In this document: one piece after another, positions 21,352-32,333 of the stretch
Position numbering within the stretch: the first letter of the stretch is position 1
Layout of the letters: every line of letters starts with the position of its first letter
Assembly (NCBI GenBank): GCA_009823505.1
Contig: VZQC01011939.1
Location: 2,831,135-2,895,134 of the forward strand
DNA length: 64,000 nt
Direction of reading: 5' to 3'
Origin: Rhizomys pruinosus
Taxonomy: Eukaryota > Chordata > Mammalia > Rodentia > Spalacidae
Notes under the pieces: generated by a model
Told to the model about the DNA's origin: nothing
What the model saw: the letters and a program-made list of their open reading frames with translations, nothing else
Database searches by the model: none
Made by a program: the position numbers and the translations under genes

Positions 21352-22071
21352 TCAAATGTTTTCTTGGGGTCTCCGCTGCCAACCAGGCTTCACATTCACA
21401 GCCTCATGCAATGGCCTGTCAGGGCCTACTTTATGCAGGGACACCCCTGCTGTGCTCTGCCTGACCTTGGCAGCTCTCTGAAACCGTGGAGGAAGAACTG
21501 ATGACCCCTTCACTCTTGCAAACTTCATGCCTCTAAAGCCAGCACCACGTGAATGAAACTGCCGAGTTTGGCTGCAATTTTGGGATGGGCCCTGGCCTAT
21601 TTCAACCACATTTGCAACTTTTCTCTGCCCTGGACTTGTTGGAGGATTAGCTGGGTGTGGTCTTGCCCTGAAGGTACTGATTCTTTTGTTTACTTGTAAA
21701 TCTCCAGGCCTCTCCTTAATTGCTTTAATCTCCTTATGAAAGGGAGCCTCTCCTTCACATGCCTTGGCCCCACCTTTAATCTTCCTAGTGCAGTTATCAG
21801 ATCCAAACTGTACATTCTGCATTTCTTTCTGCCCCATCTGCTCTTCTTCACTGTAGATCTGCACAATATTCACCATTAAAAGCCATGCCACCATTTCTAC
21901 ATTAGGCTGTCTTGAAATATCCTCTGCCAAAGACATCAGTCCATTGTTTTTCAACTTAGCATCAGGCAAGCATCTGGGCTGTGGGCAAACTGCTGCCAGA
22001 CTCTTTATCGAAATATCCCAGTTGCTGCCTAAGTCTTTATTTTCCACTGGAACCACATCTTTTGCAGCCAT
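21352..22071 (-). pseudogene. 239-codon open frame inside the MaLR
   Basis: The longest open frame in the window lies in the MaLR internal region, in the element's sense. It starts MAAKDVVPVENKDLG and is rich in Lys, Arg and Pro in its second half. I see no retroviral Cys-His box, protease or reverse-transcriptase motif. MaLR internal regions are generally regarded as non-coding or as remnants. Whether it is a relic or chance is not decided by the sequence alone. Confidence 0.5.
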
Positions 22072-22227
22072 GCTTTCTTCCAGGCCTCCACTAGAATGGC
22101 CCTTAAGCTCTGCTTACAATAGTCAACAGCCTGTCCAGCCCAAAGTTCCAAAGTCTTCCACGCTTCTCCAAACATACACATGGTCAGGTTCTTCACAGCC
22201 AACAGCCCACTCTCTGGTACCAATAAC

Positions 22228-22583
22228 TGTATTAGTCACTTTTCTGTTGCTGTGATAAAGCACTATGACCAAGGAACTTATAAAAGGAAGAGTTTATTTG
22301 GGCTTATGATTGGTGGTTCCAGGGAATTAGAGTCCATTGTGGCGGGAGGCGTGGTGGCTGGATCTGGAGCAGCAAACCGAGGGTCACATCTCGCAAAGAG
22401 TACGGGAAGCAGAGAGAGGGTGACTGTAGACCACGAGGCTTGTTAAAACTCACTAAGTCTGCCAGTGACACACTTCCTCTAGCATGGCCACACCCTCCAA
22501 GACCTCCAAAAACAGCGCCACCAACTGGAGACAAACGTCTGAATACCTAGAGCCTATGGGGGATACACATTCAGACCACCACA
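22228..22583 (-). repeat. MaLR 5' LTR
   Basis: 356 bp, near-identical to the left LTR and closely similar to the solo LTR at 6857-7213. In the element's sense this is the promoter LTR. Confidence 0.93.
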
Positions 22584-22588
22584 GAGAG

Positions 22589-23898
22589 CATGGACAATGG
22601 GCAGCACACAGTCGGCCCCTCTTGGCTCCCACCTGGCCCCTTGGTGCTGCTTATAGCACCCAGAATATGTCAAAAACAGTCAGCCTTCCTGTAGGACACT
22701 GTGGGTTCAGAAACTGGAATTTCATCCCATTTTTGATGAACAACTATGAACCCAGGTGAAGGATTTACCAATTTTTTTCCATAATCCCTGTGCTACTCTG
22801 TACAGTCTCTTACAAGCACCTATGAAGATATAGGAAAAAGGAAGAAAATCTCGGGGAAGCATAACTTAGTCAACTAGAAAAGAAGTGATACTGGCAGGGC
22901 CAAATGCCCCCTGTCTCTGAGATGTCCTCATCTGTGAAGCTGTGTACTGCTAGGGTCTGGGTGAAGCAGGTGTATATGCATGAGAAAAAGGTCACCATGG
23001 TCTTGAAGGTCAGTGTCAGTCACCAAGAAGGTCTTTTTCTATTCCTGGAAAGGTCTCCAGTAGCTGCCAGCAGCAGATACCCCATTCAACACATTGCTCA
23101 GCGAGGCACTTCTCAGGATGTCCTGTGACCAAGCAGAGTGTGCATTAGAGAACACAGGTTTACAGCAGGACAGTGAACACAAGCAGAGCCAGAGCCTCTG
23201 CTCAAGGCACACACAGCAAAGTGAGGAAAGCGGGATGCTGGAAGACAGAAGACCAGAAACACACTCATGCTGAGAGGGAAGTGCTGCACAGCACATAGAA
23301 CAATCCCCTGAGTCAACTTGAGAAAGTCAAGACCAAACAGCAGCTCTCGTGAGAAATGACTGGAGGCTTTAGGTAAAATGTACCCATTCAACAGATGTCT
23401 ATGAGGTGTAAGCTACAGTACCAGGCCCTGTGACGGCTTCTGCAAGATCAGTGAGCAGGTTATATGTCCTGCCTCACAACAGCCAGCACAGCAGGATGAA
23501 CCCCAGAATCTATGGCTGCCAGAAAAGCTGAGATTATCCCAGGGTACCTGGGAGGGAACAGGTATCGCATCCCTGGACTGGCCAACATATCAAAGAAGCA
23601 CAGCATTGCCTGTTGGTACCATGTTCCAAGGACAGTAACATGGATCCCAGACAGCCATCTCTGTGCTCTGTTAAATGCCACTCTCCAGCACATGTCAGGA
23701 ATTGGCACCTTTTATACAACTGTTACTCCTGATTAGGAAGCTAATCTAGTTTTAGATGGTTGGCAAAAGTGGTAGAGATTGCATATCCTCGGCAGAACTT
23801 CTCAAAGTGGTTTATTAAGGTTTTGTGTTTTTATTTTAAAACTCAAAGACACTTCTCATACCACCTAATGCCCTAGGTCTTGATAGAAACAGAATGCA
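22589..23898. other. Unique intergenic DNA
   Basis: About 1.3 kb. Short overlapping frames occur (74-92 residues) but I recognise no exon or repeat. Confidence 0.5.
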
Positions 23899-24180
23899 GG
23901 GGCTGGAGAGATGGCTCAGTAGTTAAGAGCACCAACTGGTCTTGCAGAGGACCCAGGTTTGATTCCCACCACCCACATGGTGGCTAAGAACAGTGTTAGG
24001 CCAGGCATGGTGGTGCATGCCTTTAATCCTAGCACTTGGGAGGCAAAGGTAGGTGGATCTCTGTGAGTTCAAGGCCAGCCTGGTCTATAGAGGGAGTTTC
24101 AGGCCAGCACCTGGGGCTATAGGAAGACCCTGTCTCAAAAAAATAAAATAAAATAAAGATAAGAAAACAAAACAAAACAA
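23899..24180 (+). mobile_element. Composite SINE: B2 head joined to B1
   Basis: 23899-23999 is a B2 tRNA-like head (GGGGCTGGAGAGATGGCTCA, GTTTGATTCCCACC, CACATGGTGGCTAAGAAC). It passes directly into a full B1 (CCAGGCATGGTGGTGCATG ... GACCCTGTCTC) with an AAAATAAA-rich tail. No B2 3' half follows the B1, so this is not a simple B1 insertion into an intact B2. A second copy of the same design lies at 26466-26711. Confidence 0.85.
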
Positions 24181-24603
24181 AAAACCAGAGTGTAAGTATA
24201 GTGGTGTAGTTATGAGTTACAGCACAGGTCAGCCTCAAGTGACTATACATGGAATTTCAAACCAGCTCTGCTCTGTAGCAACCACTGGCAACATGGAAGT
24301 TCGGAGAATCTGGGCAGAGAAGCTAGGCTACGTGGGTTCCGAAATACAGACCACTCAAAGTCTGACCCTAGAAGATACTTGTTTATGGGTGAACCCATAC
24401 TATGTGCCAAGTGTTTAGTCACTAACTCCTACCTGTAGGAGACTCAGTCAGACAGGAGTGAATTTGGAGTGTTGTGTACAGTTTCAGGACCCACTCTGTT
24501 TTCCATGCACAGCCTCAGAATCTAGTCCTGCATTAATTTCAAAGCGTGACAAGTGGCTTAAGCTCATAGGCCTAATGCTTTGTAATATGCACACTGGCGT
24601 ATG
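24181..24603. other. Unique intergenic DNA
   Basis: About 420 bp between SINEs. Nothing recognised. Confidence 0.5.
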
Positions 24604-24761
24604 ATTTTTTTTTTTTTGTCTTTTTGAGAAAGGGTCTCCTTGTAGCTCTGGCTGTCCTGGAACTCACTATGTAGACCAGGCTGGCCTTGAACTGGCAGAG
24701 ATATGCCTGCCTCTGCCTCCCTAGTACTACGATTAAAGACATGCACCACCACACCTGGCTA
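24604..24761 (-). mobile_element. B1 SINE
   Basis: Inverted B1: T14, GTCTTTTTGAGAAAGGGTCT, GTAGACCAGGCTGGCCTTGA, ending CACCACCACACCTGGC. Confidence 0.93.
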
Positions 24762-25444
24762 CTGACATGAGGGTGATAATATTTCAAAACAGTTGCATGA
24801 CTGATGCATGTGGCTTAGAATACTCAGGCAGAAGATGAGTGTTCTGCAAGCCCTGGGGCATCCATGTTGCCCTTTTTGGTTTTAGGGTGTTCTGGATGTA
24901 GTGTGATCAGATTTATACAGAGTGATAGATGTAACAGCACTCTACTATTGTAGAAGGCTTATTCTCTCTTCAAAAAGGAAGACTGTCCATTCAACTGACC
25001 TATAGGTCAGTATTCACAGATTCCTTTCTTTTCATCTTATTTGTAATTAAGAAAGGGTATCTGGTTGCAGTGCTTCCCAGGACAGCTATTGAAAGTAAAT
25101 CTTTGCCCAGCTCATTCCCAATGTCCCTTTCAAGCAAGGACACACTACACTTTAGAATATATCCCTTTGCAGATATGAACCTTATTATTCTCATGACAAT
25201 TTTTACATCCTTTTTCCAGAGTTCAAAGTGGGCACACTCAGTGGGGATTCACTGATCATGTAGTAGGAGGAAGTGTCCATAGAAACTTATGTTATTTGTC
25301 TACGTGTCTCGGGAAAGAATAATGTATAAGAAACAAAGAGTTAAAGTTTCTCTTGGAAATTCCTGCTACACTATTAAAAATATATAGTTTTCTTTTTTTG
25401 TATAAAAAAAAAAAGGAAGACTGTGTTTTAAAAGTCTTAAATGG
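24762..25444. other. Unique intergenic DNA
   Basis: About 680 bp, no recognisable element or exon. Confidence 0.5.
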
Positions 25445-25635
25445 TACTGGAAAGCACTCGTTGCTCTTCCCAAGGACTTGAGTTCAATTCTTAGCAACCA
25501 TGTTCAGTAACTCACAACAGTCTGTAACTCCAGCTCCAGAGAATGTAATGCCCTCTTCTGGCCTCTGTAGGCACCGACGTGTACATGCCTACACTCGCAT
25601 ACAAATACACACATATATGTAAATAATTTTCTGTG
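25445..25635 (+). mobile_element. B3 SINE, 5' truncated and diverged
   Basis: GAAAGCACTCGTTGCTCTTC, GAGTTCAATTCTTAGCAACC, then the B3 body AACTCCAGCTCCAGAGAATG and GCCCTCTTCTGGCCTCTG with a CA/TA-rich tail. Confidence 0.82.
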
Positions 25636-25894
25636 ATCTTCAATAAGCCTGAGTTTATGGAAAAACTGCCACTCCCTTCTCTACTCTCTGCTCCTCTGCC
25701 TTCCCCTATCTCCACCACTGCTTATGTTCAGGATCCTTGGGCAGGACAAGTAGGACAGAGGACAGCATACCCTTCTCCTTCAGCATGTTGAGTCTGTCTG
25801 TGGAGAAGGCTGTGTTAGGATCTGGGGCTCCCTCTCAAATTGTTGTAAAGTTGCAGCAGAGAGACCACTCACTTAACCACATAAAGTTTTTAAA

Positions 25895-26116
25895 AATTTT
25901 TTTAAATTTATTCTTTATGTGTATGAATGTATTGTCTGCATGCAGGTCTGTGCACCCGTGTTGTGCAATGCCAAGGAGGTCAGAAGAGGGCGTCAGATTC
26001 CCCTGGAACTGGAGTTAAAGATGGCTCTCAGCCACCATGTGGGTGCTGGGGATTGAACCTGGGTCCTCTGCAAGAGCAGTCGGCACTCTTAACAGCTAGG
26101 CCATCTCTCCAGCCCC
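25895..26116 (-). mobile_element. B2 SINE
   Basis: A complete inverted B2 ending CCATCTCTCCAGCCCC. CCACATAAAGTTTT before it and CCAAGTAAAGTTTT after it form an imperfect target duplication. It contains GAGGTCAGAAGAGGGCGTCA (25977-25996), the form closest to the CTCF-like core reported in rodent B2 elements. Confidence 0.92.
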
Positions 26117-26465
26117 ATCCAAGTAAAGTTTTATAGGAGGGTTTAATTTAATTATGACACCAGGCCAATGCTCAACTCGGAGGAGTGTGGCCCAGAGGTG
26201 CGGGTTACAGGGTAGTTTATAAATACAACAGCCAATCAGAGTTTAACACCACAGTTAAAGTTACCAATCAAGGGGGAAACATGTGAAGCAAGCAAACAAA
26301 TCATCCCTGGAATGACTAAGGAAAAATGGCTTAATAATAGTATTTGTCTCTATTTCAGCTGCTAAAGTTCAAGTATTTCTATCTGGATCACTGAGGAAAC
26401 ATTTGCCCACAGTCAACCAGGGCCGGAAATACATCAGCAGATACAGCAAATAAGTCCTATTAGGA
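26117..26465. other. Unclassified DNA, possibly old LTR fragment
   Basis: GCCAATCAGAGTTT (near 26231) and GGGTAGTTTATAAATAC give CCAAT-like and TATA-like words in a 340-bp stretch. An LTR origin is possible but ends and family cannot be set. Confidence 0.3.
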
Positions 26466-26711
26466 GGGGCTGGAGAGATGGCTCAGCAGTTAAGAGCACT
26501 GACTACTCTTGTAGAGGACCCTGGTTCAATTCCCAGCACCCACATGGCGGCTAAGAACCGTCTTTAAGCTGGGCATGGTGGCACACACCTTTAATCCCAG
26601 CACTCAGGAGGCAGAGGCAGGTGGATCTCTGTGAGTTCAAGGCCAGAGGCCAGCCCAGCTGGGGCTACAGGGAGACCCTTGTCTCAAAAAAAAAAAAAAA
26701 AAAAAAAAAAA
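26466..26711 (+). mobile_element. Composite SINE: B2 head joined to B1
   Basis: The B2 head (GGGGCTGGAGAGATGGCTCA ... CACATGGCGGCTAAGAACCG) joins a B1 (GCTGGGCATGGTGGCACACA) at 26568, almost the same junction as in the copy at 23899. The B1 part has lost an internal piece around GGCCAGAGGCCAGCCC. It ends in about 26 A. No B2 3' half follows. Confidence 0.85.
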
Positions 26712-27329
26712 GACATATTTGGAGCCACAATCCTGACAAGAAGCTCTGAGGAAACAGCTTGACCCCTCAAAAGTAAGCAGAGAACTTCTTGAGACCACCA
26801 GCGTGACACTGCCTGAGCCAAGACAGAGGTCTGAGCCAGGGCAGTGCTCAAGCAGCAGACACACCTGGAGTTTCTGACGCAATCCTGTCTAGTGCCGGCA
26901 CTTCCAAGGGTGGAAGGCAACTAACCGCAGCTGACATTGCCTCCAGCTGAGTTTGTGCATGAGCCCTGCTGCTGCTGACAGAGGACCTCCTGGGTGCTCA
27001 GGAACCCACCTGTCACCAAGGGCAGACTGGGTGGGTATTTAGTTGGAAGTTGTGAGGGCTAGATGGATAATCTTTTCTTGTCATTGAGATGTAGATAGAA
27101 AGTTTAAACCTTACTCACTGGGTCCAGTTCCTTCTATGAGGGAAGCAATTTACTCCCTTTTAAGAGTCTTAAAGGGGAAAACCTAAAAATGTGCATGCAA
27201 AATGATTGAGGACAGGAATTCTTTGAAAGAATGTGAGCCTTTAACATGTAATCTTTCAAACAGATATTTAAGAGTTTTTAAACTTTCAGCAAAAATGTTA
27301 AATAGTAAGTTGTTTCTCTTTTGTCTGTT
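26712..27329. other. Unique intergenic DNA
   Basis: About 620 bp up to the target site of the twin-primed L1. Nothing recognised. Confidence 0.5.
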
Positions 27330-27342
27330 TTCAGATTTTTAA

Positions 27343-29829
27343 CATATCTTTATTTATTTATTTTTTTCATTTTTTAACAATAAAGTCATAATTTATGAGT
27401 ACAAGCATCCTTCATGTAAAACCCCAATTTGCAAGCAGTTGTGCCAAACCCACACAGCCCACGGGTCCACCATCCAGCTGGGGGGCTTGTATGTCAATCA
27501 AGTTGATCAAATAAGGTCCAGTCTATATGCTGTAGTTTCACATCACTGCAATCACAGCCCTTACATTCTACCACGCCCTTCTTCCACAGATTATTCCCCA
27601 AGCTTAGAAAAAAGGGGGCACTGTGGACAAGAAGAAAAACGTCTACTTTCTCTGGAGCTGTCATTTTGCGACTCTGGTCAATTCTGGCTGTTTCCTTTAC
27701 AGGCTGACAGGTTGTCCAGAATAACCTTTCAGGTCCTACTAATGAAGCACAGGCATTTAGATATATAAGTATTTCAACAGTACTAATGTTATGGTAGGTT
27801 ACTTTGGTATAGGAACACAGATACTTTGGATGGTATGTTAATCTATGCATTACCTTTTTCCTTTAAAAATATGACAGGTCTTACTGTGGCTTAAACATCT
27901 CCTAACCACTAGAGGATGTAAAGGCTTGTGGCATCAGCCATGGGTTATTCCTCCAGGAGAGAGCTAATAGCCAATTAGAATTTGTGATATATGGGCATAT
28001 GGCTGCCACTGCTGCACAGTATTTCCAGGCAGGTGAGGTGTAGCTGGTGCTGACAGAGGAGTCTTGCTTGACTCAAGGAGACCTATATTTGCTTTATTGG
28101 TTTAGTGGCCTTTGGTAACACTCTCTGGTATTCCAGAGACCAACTGTACACTTGCAAGTGCGGTATCAATACATCTTTCCCATGCTTACATCAGGTCTTT
28201 GACAGCAGGGCCTTATTGCCTCTCTTCTTGCAGGTATCCCAGTTTACAGGCAAGAAGCCTTTACCTTTTTGGGGGGCTTTGATCCCCTGGCCAACATCTC
28301 CTTGGTAGAATGACCCATTGCTGATATCAGAGCTCTCCTGTATTAATATATTTTGCTTAAGTGCACAGCTTAAGGAAACTTTAGTATTATATTTGGTTCT
28401 GAATAGAGAATAATCCTTTTCACAGTTCCTATGTCTATTAGTCAATTAAAGAAGGCAGTTTTACTGGTTTTATAAGAGATTACCTCTATGATGGTTGGCT
28501 CCAATTTACAGTTAGAGAATGACCTCATCATCATCATATTCCTCCTTGTTCTATGAAGGAGAGGTAAGAAAATCTCTCCTATTAAAACTTTGCGGCACCT
28601 AGAAGGTAAGTTTCATTAGGACTCATTATAAATAGTTATTACAAGTAGGATCTACAGAGGGGTTTGATGTCTGTAGCAGTCTGAGGCTTTTCTTCCTTTC
28701 AATGTTCAGATGGGCCAACCTTTTTGCTGGCACTTTCTGGTACATACTACACAATGCAAAGCTGTGTCTTTTCTTTCTCAGCCGTTAAGTTGGTGATGTT
28801 TTGACCTGTGGGAACATACAAATCTTTTCCCGTAGTTAGTTTTAAGATTTGAATTGCAAAGGTTTTTTTTTAATTTTTTTAATTAATTTTATTTATTTCC
28901 ATATGTGTATGAATGTACTGTCTGCATGCAAGTTTGTGCACTCGTGTCGTGCAATGCCGCGGAGGTCAGAAGAGGGTGTCGGATTCCCCTGGAACTGGAG
29001 TTCTCCTGGAATTGGAGTTTCAGACAGTTCTCGTCCGCCATGTGGGTGCTGGGGATCGAACCCGGGTCCTCTGTAAGAGCGGTCGGCACTCTTAGCCACT
29101 AGGCCATCTCTCCAGCCCTGAATTGCAAAGTTTTTGACAAAAAAGTTTTCATATATATCTGTATCCCCCCTTTTTATTTTAGGTTTTTGTTTTTTGAGCC
29201 ACAAGTCTCAAAAAGGCATTTGTAGTACACATACCTATAGGCAGAAATCAAGGCACAGATTTCATCAAATTCACCCAAGCTATTTTGGGTGACTATATGT
29301 CGTTAACTTGGGAAGCAAACTTAATTTCTTAAGTTAAATCATCCTACAGGTAAAACAGAATGCTACAAGATGCTACTGTACAACAGAAAAACTATAGAGA
29401 ACATTTGTATGTGCCAATCCCAAAGTTATTGTTATATAGATTTTAAGTAAAACAAATGTGGATGACAACAATTTATATTTCTAATTAACTAAGGTGCATT
29501 ACCATTTTTATCAGAACCTTTAAACCAATGTTGTTTAATATACACATATTTACTTTTACTAAGTCCTGAAACACCATATAACCTGTAGGCAGAGTCTGAG
29601 CAAAATGGGATACTAGTTGAACTCACATCAATTAAATATACATTAATCAAATATAGACCCGTGTCCCTCTCCCACCCCTCCCACCCCTCCTGAAACAGCA
29701 TTTCAGTCAGTTTTCTGATGCAGTCTTTCTGTTGTTGTGCTTTTAATATGCATCCCTCTCCACAAGAAATACTTACAACTGGGTTATTGGCCCTAGCATC
29801 CACATATGAGGGATAACATTCATCGTTTG
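27343..29829 (-). mobile_element. L1-B 3' UTR, long form
   Basis: In the element's sense this follows the ORF2 end (SEVTQSQKIKR). It contains the G-rich tract complementary to CCCACCCCTCCCACCCCTCC (near 29680-29697). It then runs into a 1.2-1.4-kb module (28860-27380) shared with L1-C and L1-D. It ends in ATAAATAAATAAAG-type A-rich tail. Without the B2 it is about 2.2 kb, long for a rodent L1 3' UTR. Confidence 0.75.
28862..29118 (-). mobile_element. Young B2 SINE with 17-bp internal duplication
   Basis: Inserted in the L1-B 3' UTR with a perfect 12-bp target duplication TGAATTGCAAAG (28850-28861 and 29119-29130). The copy keeps many CpGs (GTGTCGTGCAATGCCGCGG, GGGATCGAACCCGGG, GAGCGGTCGG), a sign of youth. 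Two 17-bp units, CTGGAACTGGAGTTCTC and CTGGAATTGGAGTTTCA, stand in tandem at 28989-29022. The same duplication occurs in the B2 at 46947. Confidence 0.93.
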
Positions 29830-30544
29830 ATTTTCTGGGACTGTGTTACTTCACTTAATATAATATCTTCTAGCTCCATCCGTTTCCCTGCAAATTTCAT
29901 GATGTTGTTTTTCTTTACCGCTGCATAGAACTCCATTGTGTACATGTACCACATTTTCTCTATCCACTTGTCAGGGAGGGGCATTTGGGTTGGTTCCAGC
30001 TTTTTGCTATTGTGAACAGAGCTGCAATAAATATAGCTGTGCATGTATATACAAGATGAGTCTTGTGGGTATATACCCAGGAGTGGCATGACTGGGTCAA
30101 ATGGCAAGCTCATTTTGAGTCTTCCAAGGGTTCTCCACACTGCTTTCTATAGTGGCTGTACAAGTTTACATTCCCACCAGCAATGGATGAGTGTTCCCCT
30201 TTCCCCACAACCTCTCCAGCACTTGATATCGTTTGTTTTCTTGATCCTGGCCAGTCTTATCGGAGTGAGATGATATCTTAGAGTGGTCTTAATTTGCATT
30301 TCCCTAATTATTAGTGATGTTGAACAGTTTTTAAGATGTTTCTCAGCCATCTCTAGTTCCTCCTCTGTGAAGTCTCCAGTCAAGTTTCGTTGTCTCAATC
30401 TTTGAGTGCGTTCATTGTTGTTATTTATTCTTAGTTTTTTTTTTGTTTTTTTTGAGTAGCTTGTATAATCTGGAAAATTAAGTTTTGTAAGATGTATCTG
30501 CAGTGAAGGTTCCTCCCCTCTGTAGCTTTCTTCTTCACTTTCCT
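29830..30544 (-). pseudogene. L1-B ORF2 C-terminal part
   Basis: Minus frames show [20 protein letters not shown], the Cys-rich motif [18 protein letters not shown], and KWIEKMWYMYTMEFYAAVKK, ending SEVTQSQKIKR. These are the conserved C-terminal features of L1 ORF2. One frame change separates the two visible pieces near 30145. Confidence 0.85.
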
Positions 30545-32321
30545 AACGGAGGTAGTTCTCCCAGATCTTCTATGAAGCCAGCATCCACGCTATACCAAAA
30601 CCAGGTTAAAGATACAACCAAAAAGGAACAACTATGACCCCATCTCCCTAATGAAACACATGTGCCAAAATTCTACACAGGGATACTGGCAAATCGCAAT
30701 GCCAGACCCACCTCAAGAAGGATCATCTATCATGACCAAGTCTGATTCATACACAGAGATGCAGAGATGGTTCCACACTATTGAAAATCAATACATATCT
30801 CAAGCACAATATAGACTGAAAGCGACAAAACCACACCATCATCTCAGTTGACAGGAGAGAACGCCTGTGACAAAATTCCAGCATCCTCTGTTTAAAGTCC
30901 TAGAGGGAATTGACTGGAGGATTATTCCTCAAAGTAATCCAAAGCCATACTACAGGAAACCTACAGCCAATATATCTCTAAAAGGGGAAATGACAGAAGC
31001 TTTCCCCTTAAAGGTAGGCAACCTCAGAAGGCTGTCCCCTGTCACCACTCCTTTTTCAATATCGTGCTTGACAAACCCTTGCTAGGGCAATAAGGCAAGA
31101 AACAGGTAAATTATAAGGAGTTCTAATTGGTTTTACCCTTTTTTGGTGGGGGTTTATTTTGAGGACAAGGCTCCTTGGTCTCCCTTTTAGTGACCAGATT
31201 GTCCTGGAGCTCGCTCTGTGGCCGAGCTGCTTCGAACCCACAGAGATCCACTACCTCCGCCTCCGAGTGACTGGACTTAAAGGTGTGTGCACCACGCCCG
31301 CTAAGGAGTTTATTGTTTAATTGGAAAGAGGAGGAAGTCAAAGCTCATCCTTTTGCTGATGATATGATTGTCTACCTCAAGGGATGCTAAGAACTCCACC
31401 AAGAAAACTCTAGAAATGATTAAGAGATTCAATTAAAGTGGCAGGACAAAATAAATCTAGAAAAATCAGTAGTGTTCCCCTTTGCCTTTCTTTCACCAAC
31501 AACAAGCAATATGAAAGCAACAAAGAGAACGCTTCCCACCACATTATAGCTCAAAAAAAACAATAAATACCTAGGAATAACTAACCAAAGGACACCAGGA
31601 TCTCTACACAAAAAAATTTTAAACCCTTGAAAAAAGATTGAGGAAGACATCAGAGATGGACAAACCTCCATGCTCATGGATTGGAGAAACTAACATAGTA
31701 AAATGTCCATCCTACCCCAAACTAAGATACAGATCTTAATCACTAGCCCAATCAAACTTCCCCAAGAGTTTTTCACAGGCTTGGACAAAAAAAATCCTCA
31801 CTTCATTTGAGGAAAAAAACAAAAGACCTGAATAGCCAAAGCAACACTGAGCGAAAAGAGCAATACAGGGGGGATCGCTATACCAGACATCAAACTATAC
31901 TACAGGGCTATAGTCATAAAAACAGCCTGGTACTGGCACAAAAACAGACCAGTTGACCAATGGAATAAAACTGAAGATCCAAACCTGAGCTCATACAATT
32001 TCAGCCACCTCATATTTGACAAGGGGGCCAAGAAGACATAATGGAGGAAAGACAGCATCTTCAGTAAGTGGTGTTGGCAAAACTGGATCACCACCTGTAG
32101 AAGAATGAAATTAAACCCCTACCTCTCGCCCTGTACAAAAGTCAATTCCAGATGGATCAAAGACCTCGACGTGAAACCCAAAACTCTGGAGGTGATAGAA
32201 GAAAAACTTGGCAGCAGACTGCAAGACATAGGTGTAGGAAAGACTTCCTAAATCAGACAGCAGCTGCACAAGAAATAAGATCGACAATTGACAAATGGGA
32301 CCTCATGAAACTCAAAAGCTG
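30545..32321 (+). pseudogene. L1-B ORF2 reverse-transcriptase part, inverted
   Basis: Plus-strand ORF2 sequence from the YEASIHAIPKPG region onward. The catalytic FADDMIVYL is at 31352-31378 with the FADD intact. It runs to QTAAAQEIRSTIDKWDLMKL at the right end. Frameshifts and stops break it, and a B1 splits it at 31123-31301. Confidence 0.85.
31123..31301 (-). mobile_element. B1 SINE nested in L1-B
   Basis: Inverted diverged B1 (AGGCTCCTTGGTCTCCCTTT, CTTCGAACCCACAGAGATCC, GGTGTGTGCACCACGCCCGC). A perfect 9-bp target duplication TAAGGAGTT lies at 31114-31122 and 31302-31310. ORF2 continues on both sides. Confidence 0.85.
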
Positions 32322-32333
32322 TTCAGATTTTAA

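Larger units (their letters stand above)
20534..22583 (-). mobile_element. Complete MaLR-type LTR retrotransposon
   Basis: Two LTRs (20534-20892 and 22228-22583) flank a 1.3-kb internal region, with a perfect 5-bp target duplication GAGAG (20529-20533 and 22584-22588). In its own (minus) sense a TTGGTACCAGAG primer-site-like word lies just inside the 5' LTR (near 22212-22224). A polypurine tract (complement of TTCCACTCCCTGGCCCCC, 20893-20910) abuts the 3' LTR. The internal wording (AAAAGTCTACAGTCCAAGTC, CTCCTGTAAAATAAAA, CATTCCAAAAGGGAGGAA) parallels the internal region of primate THE1-type MaLRs. MaLRs have no pol gene and depend on helpers. The LTRs differ at few sites, so the insertion is fairly recent. 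Confidence 0.93.
27343..32321 (-). mobile_element. L1-B: twin-primed L1 with inverted 5' part
   Basis: The 3' part (27343-30544) is a minus-strand L1: poly(A), long 3' UTR, then the ORF2 C-terminus. The 5' part (30545-32321) is plus strand and covers the ORF2 reverse-transcriptase region to residues DKWDLMKLKS. The minus part begins at the residues matching EVKRKPTEW, only about ten codons further on in ORF2. One L1 whose 5' part is flipped explains this exactly. The target duplication TTCAGATTTTTAA (27330-27342) and TTCAGATTTTAA (32322-32333) brackets the whole. A B2 and a B1 inserted later. Confidence 0.88.
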
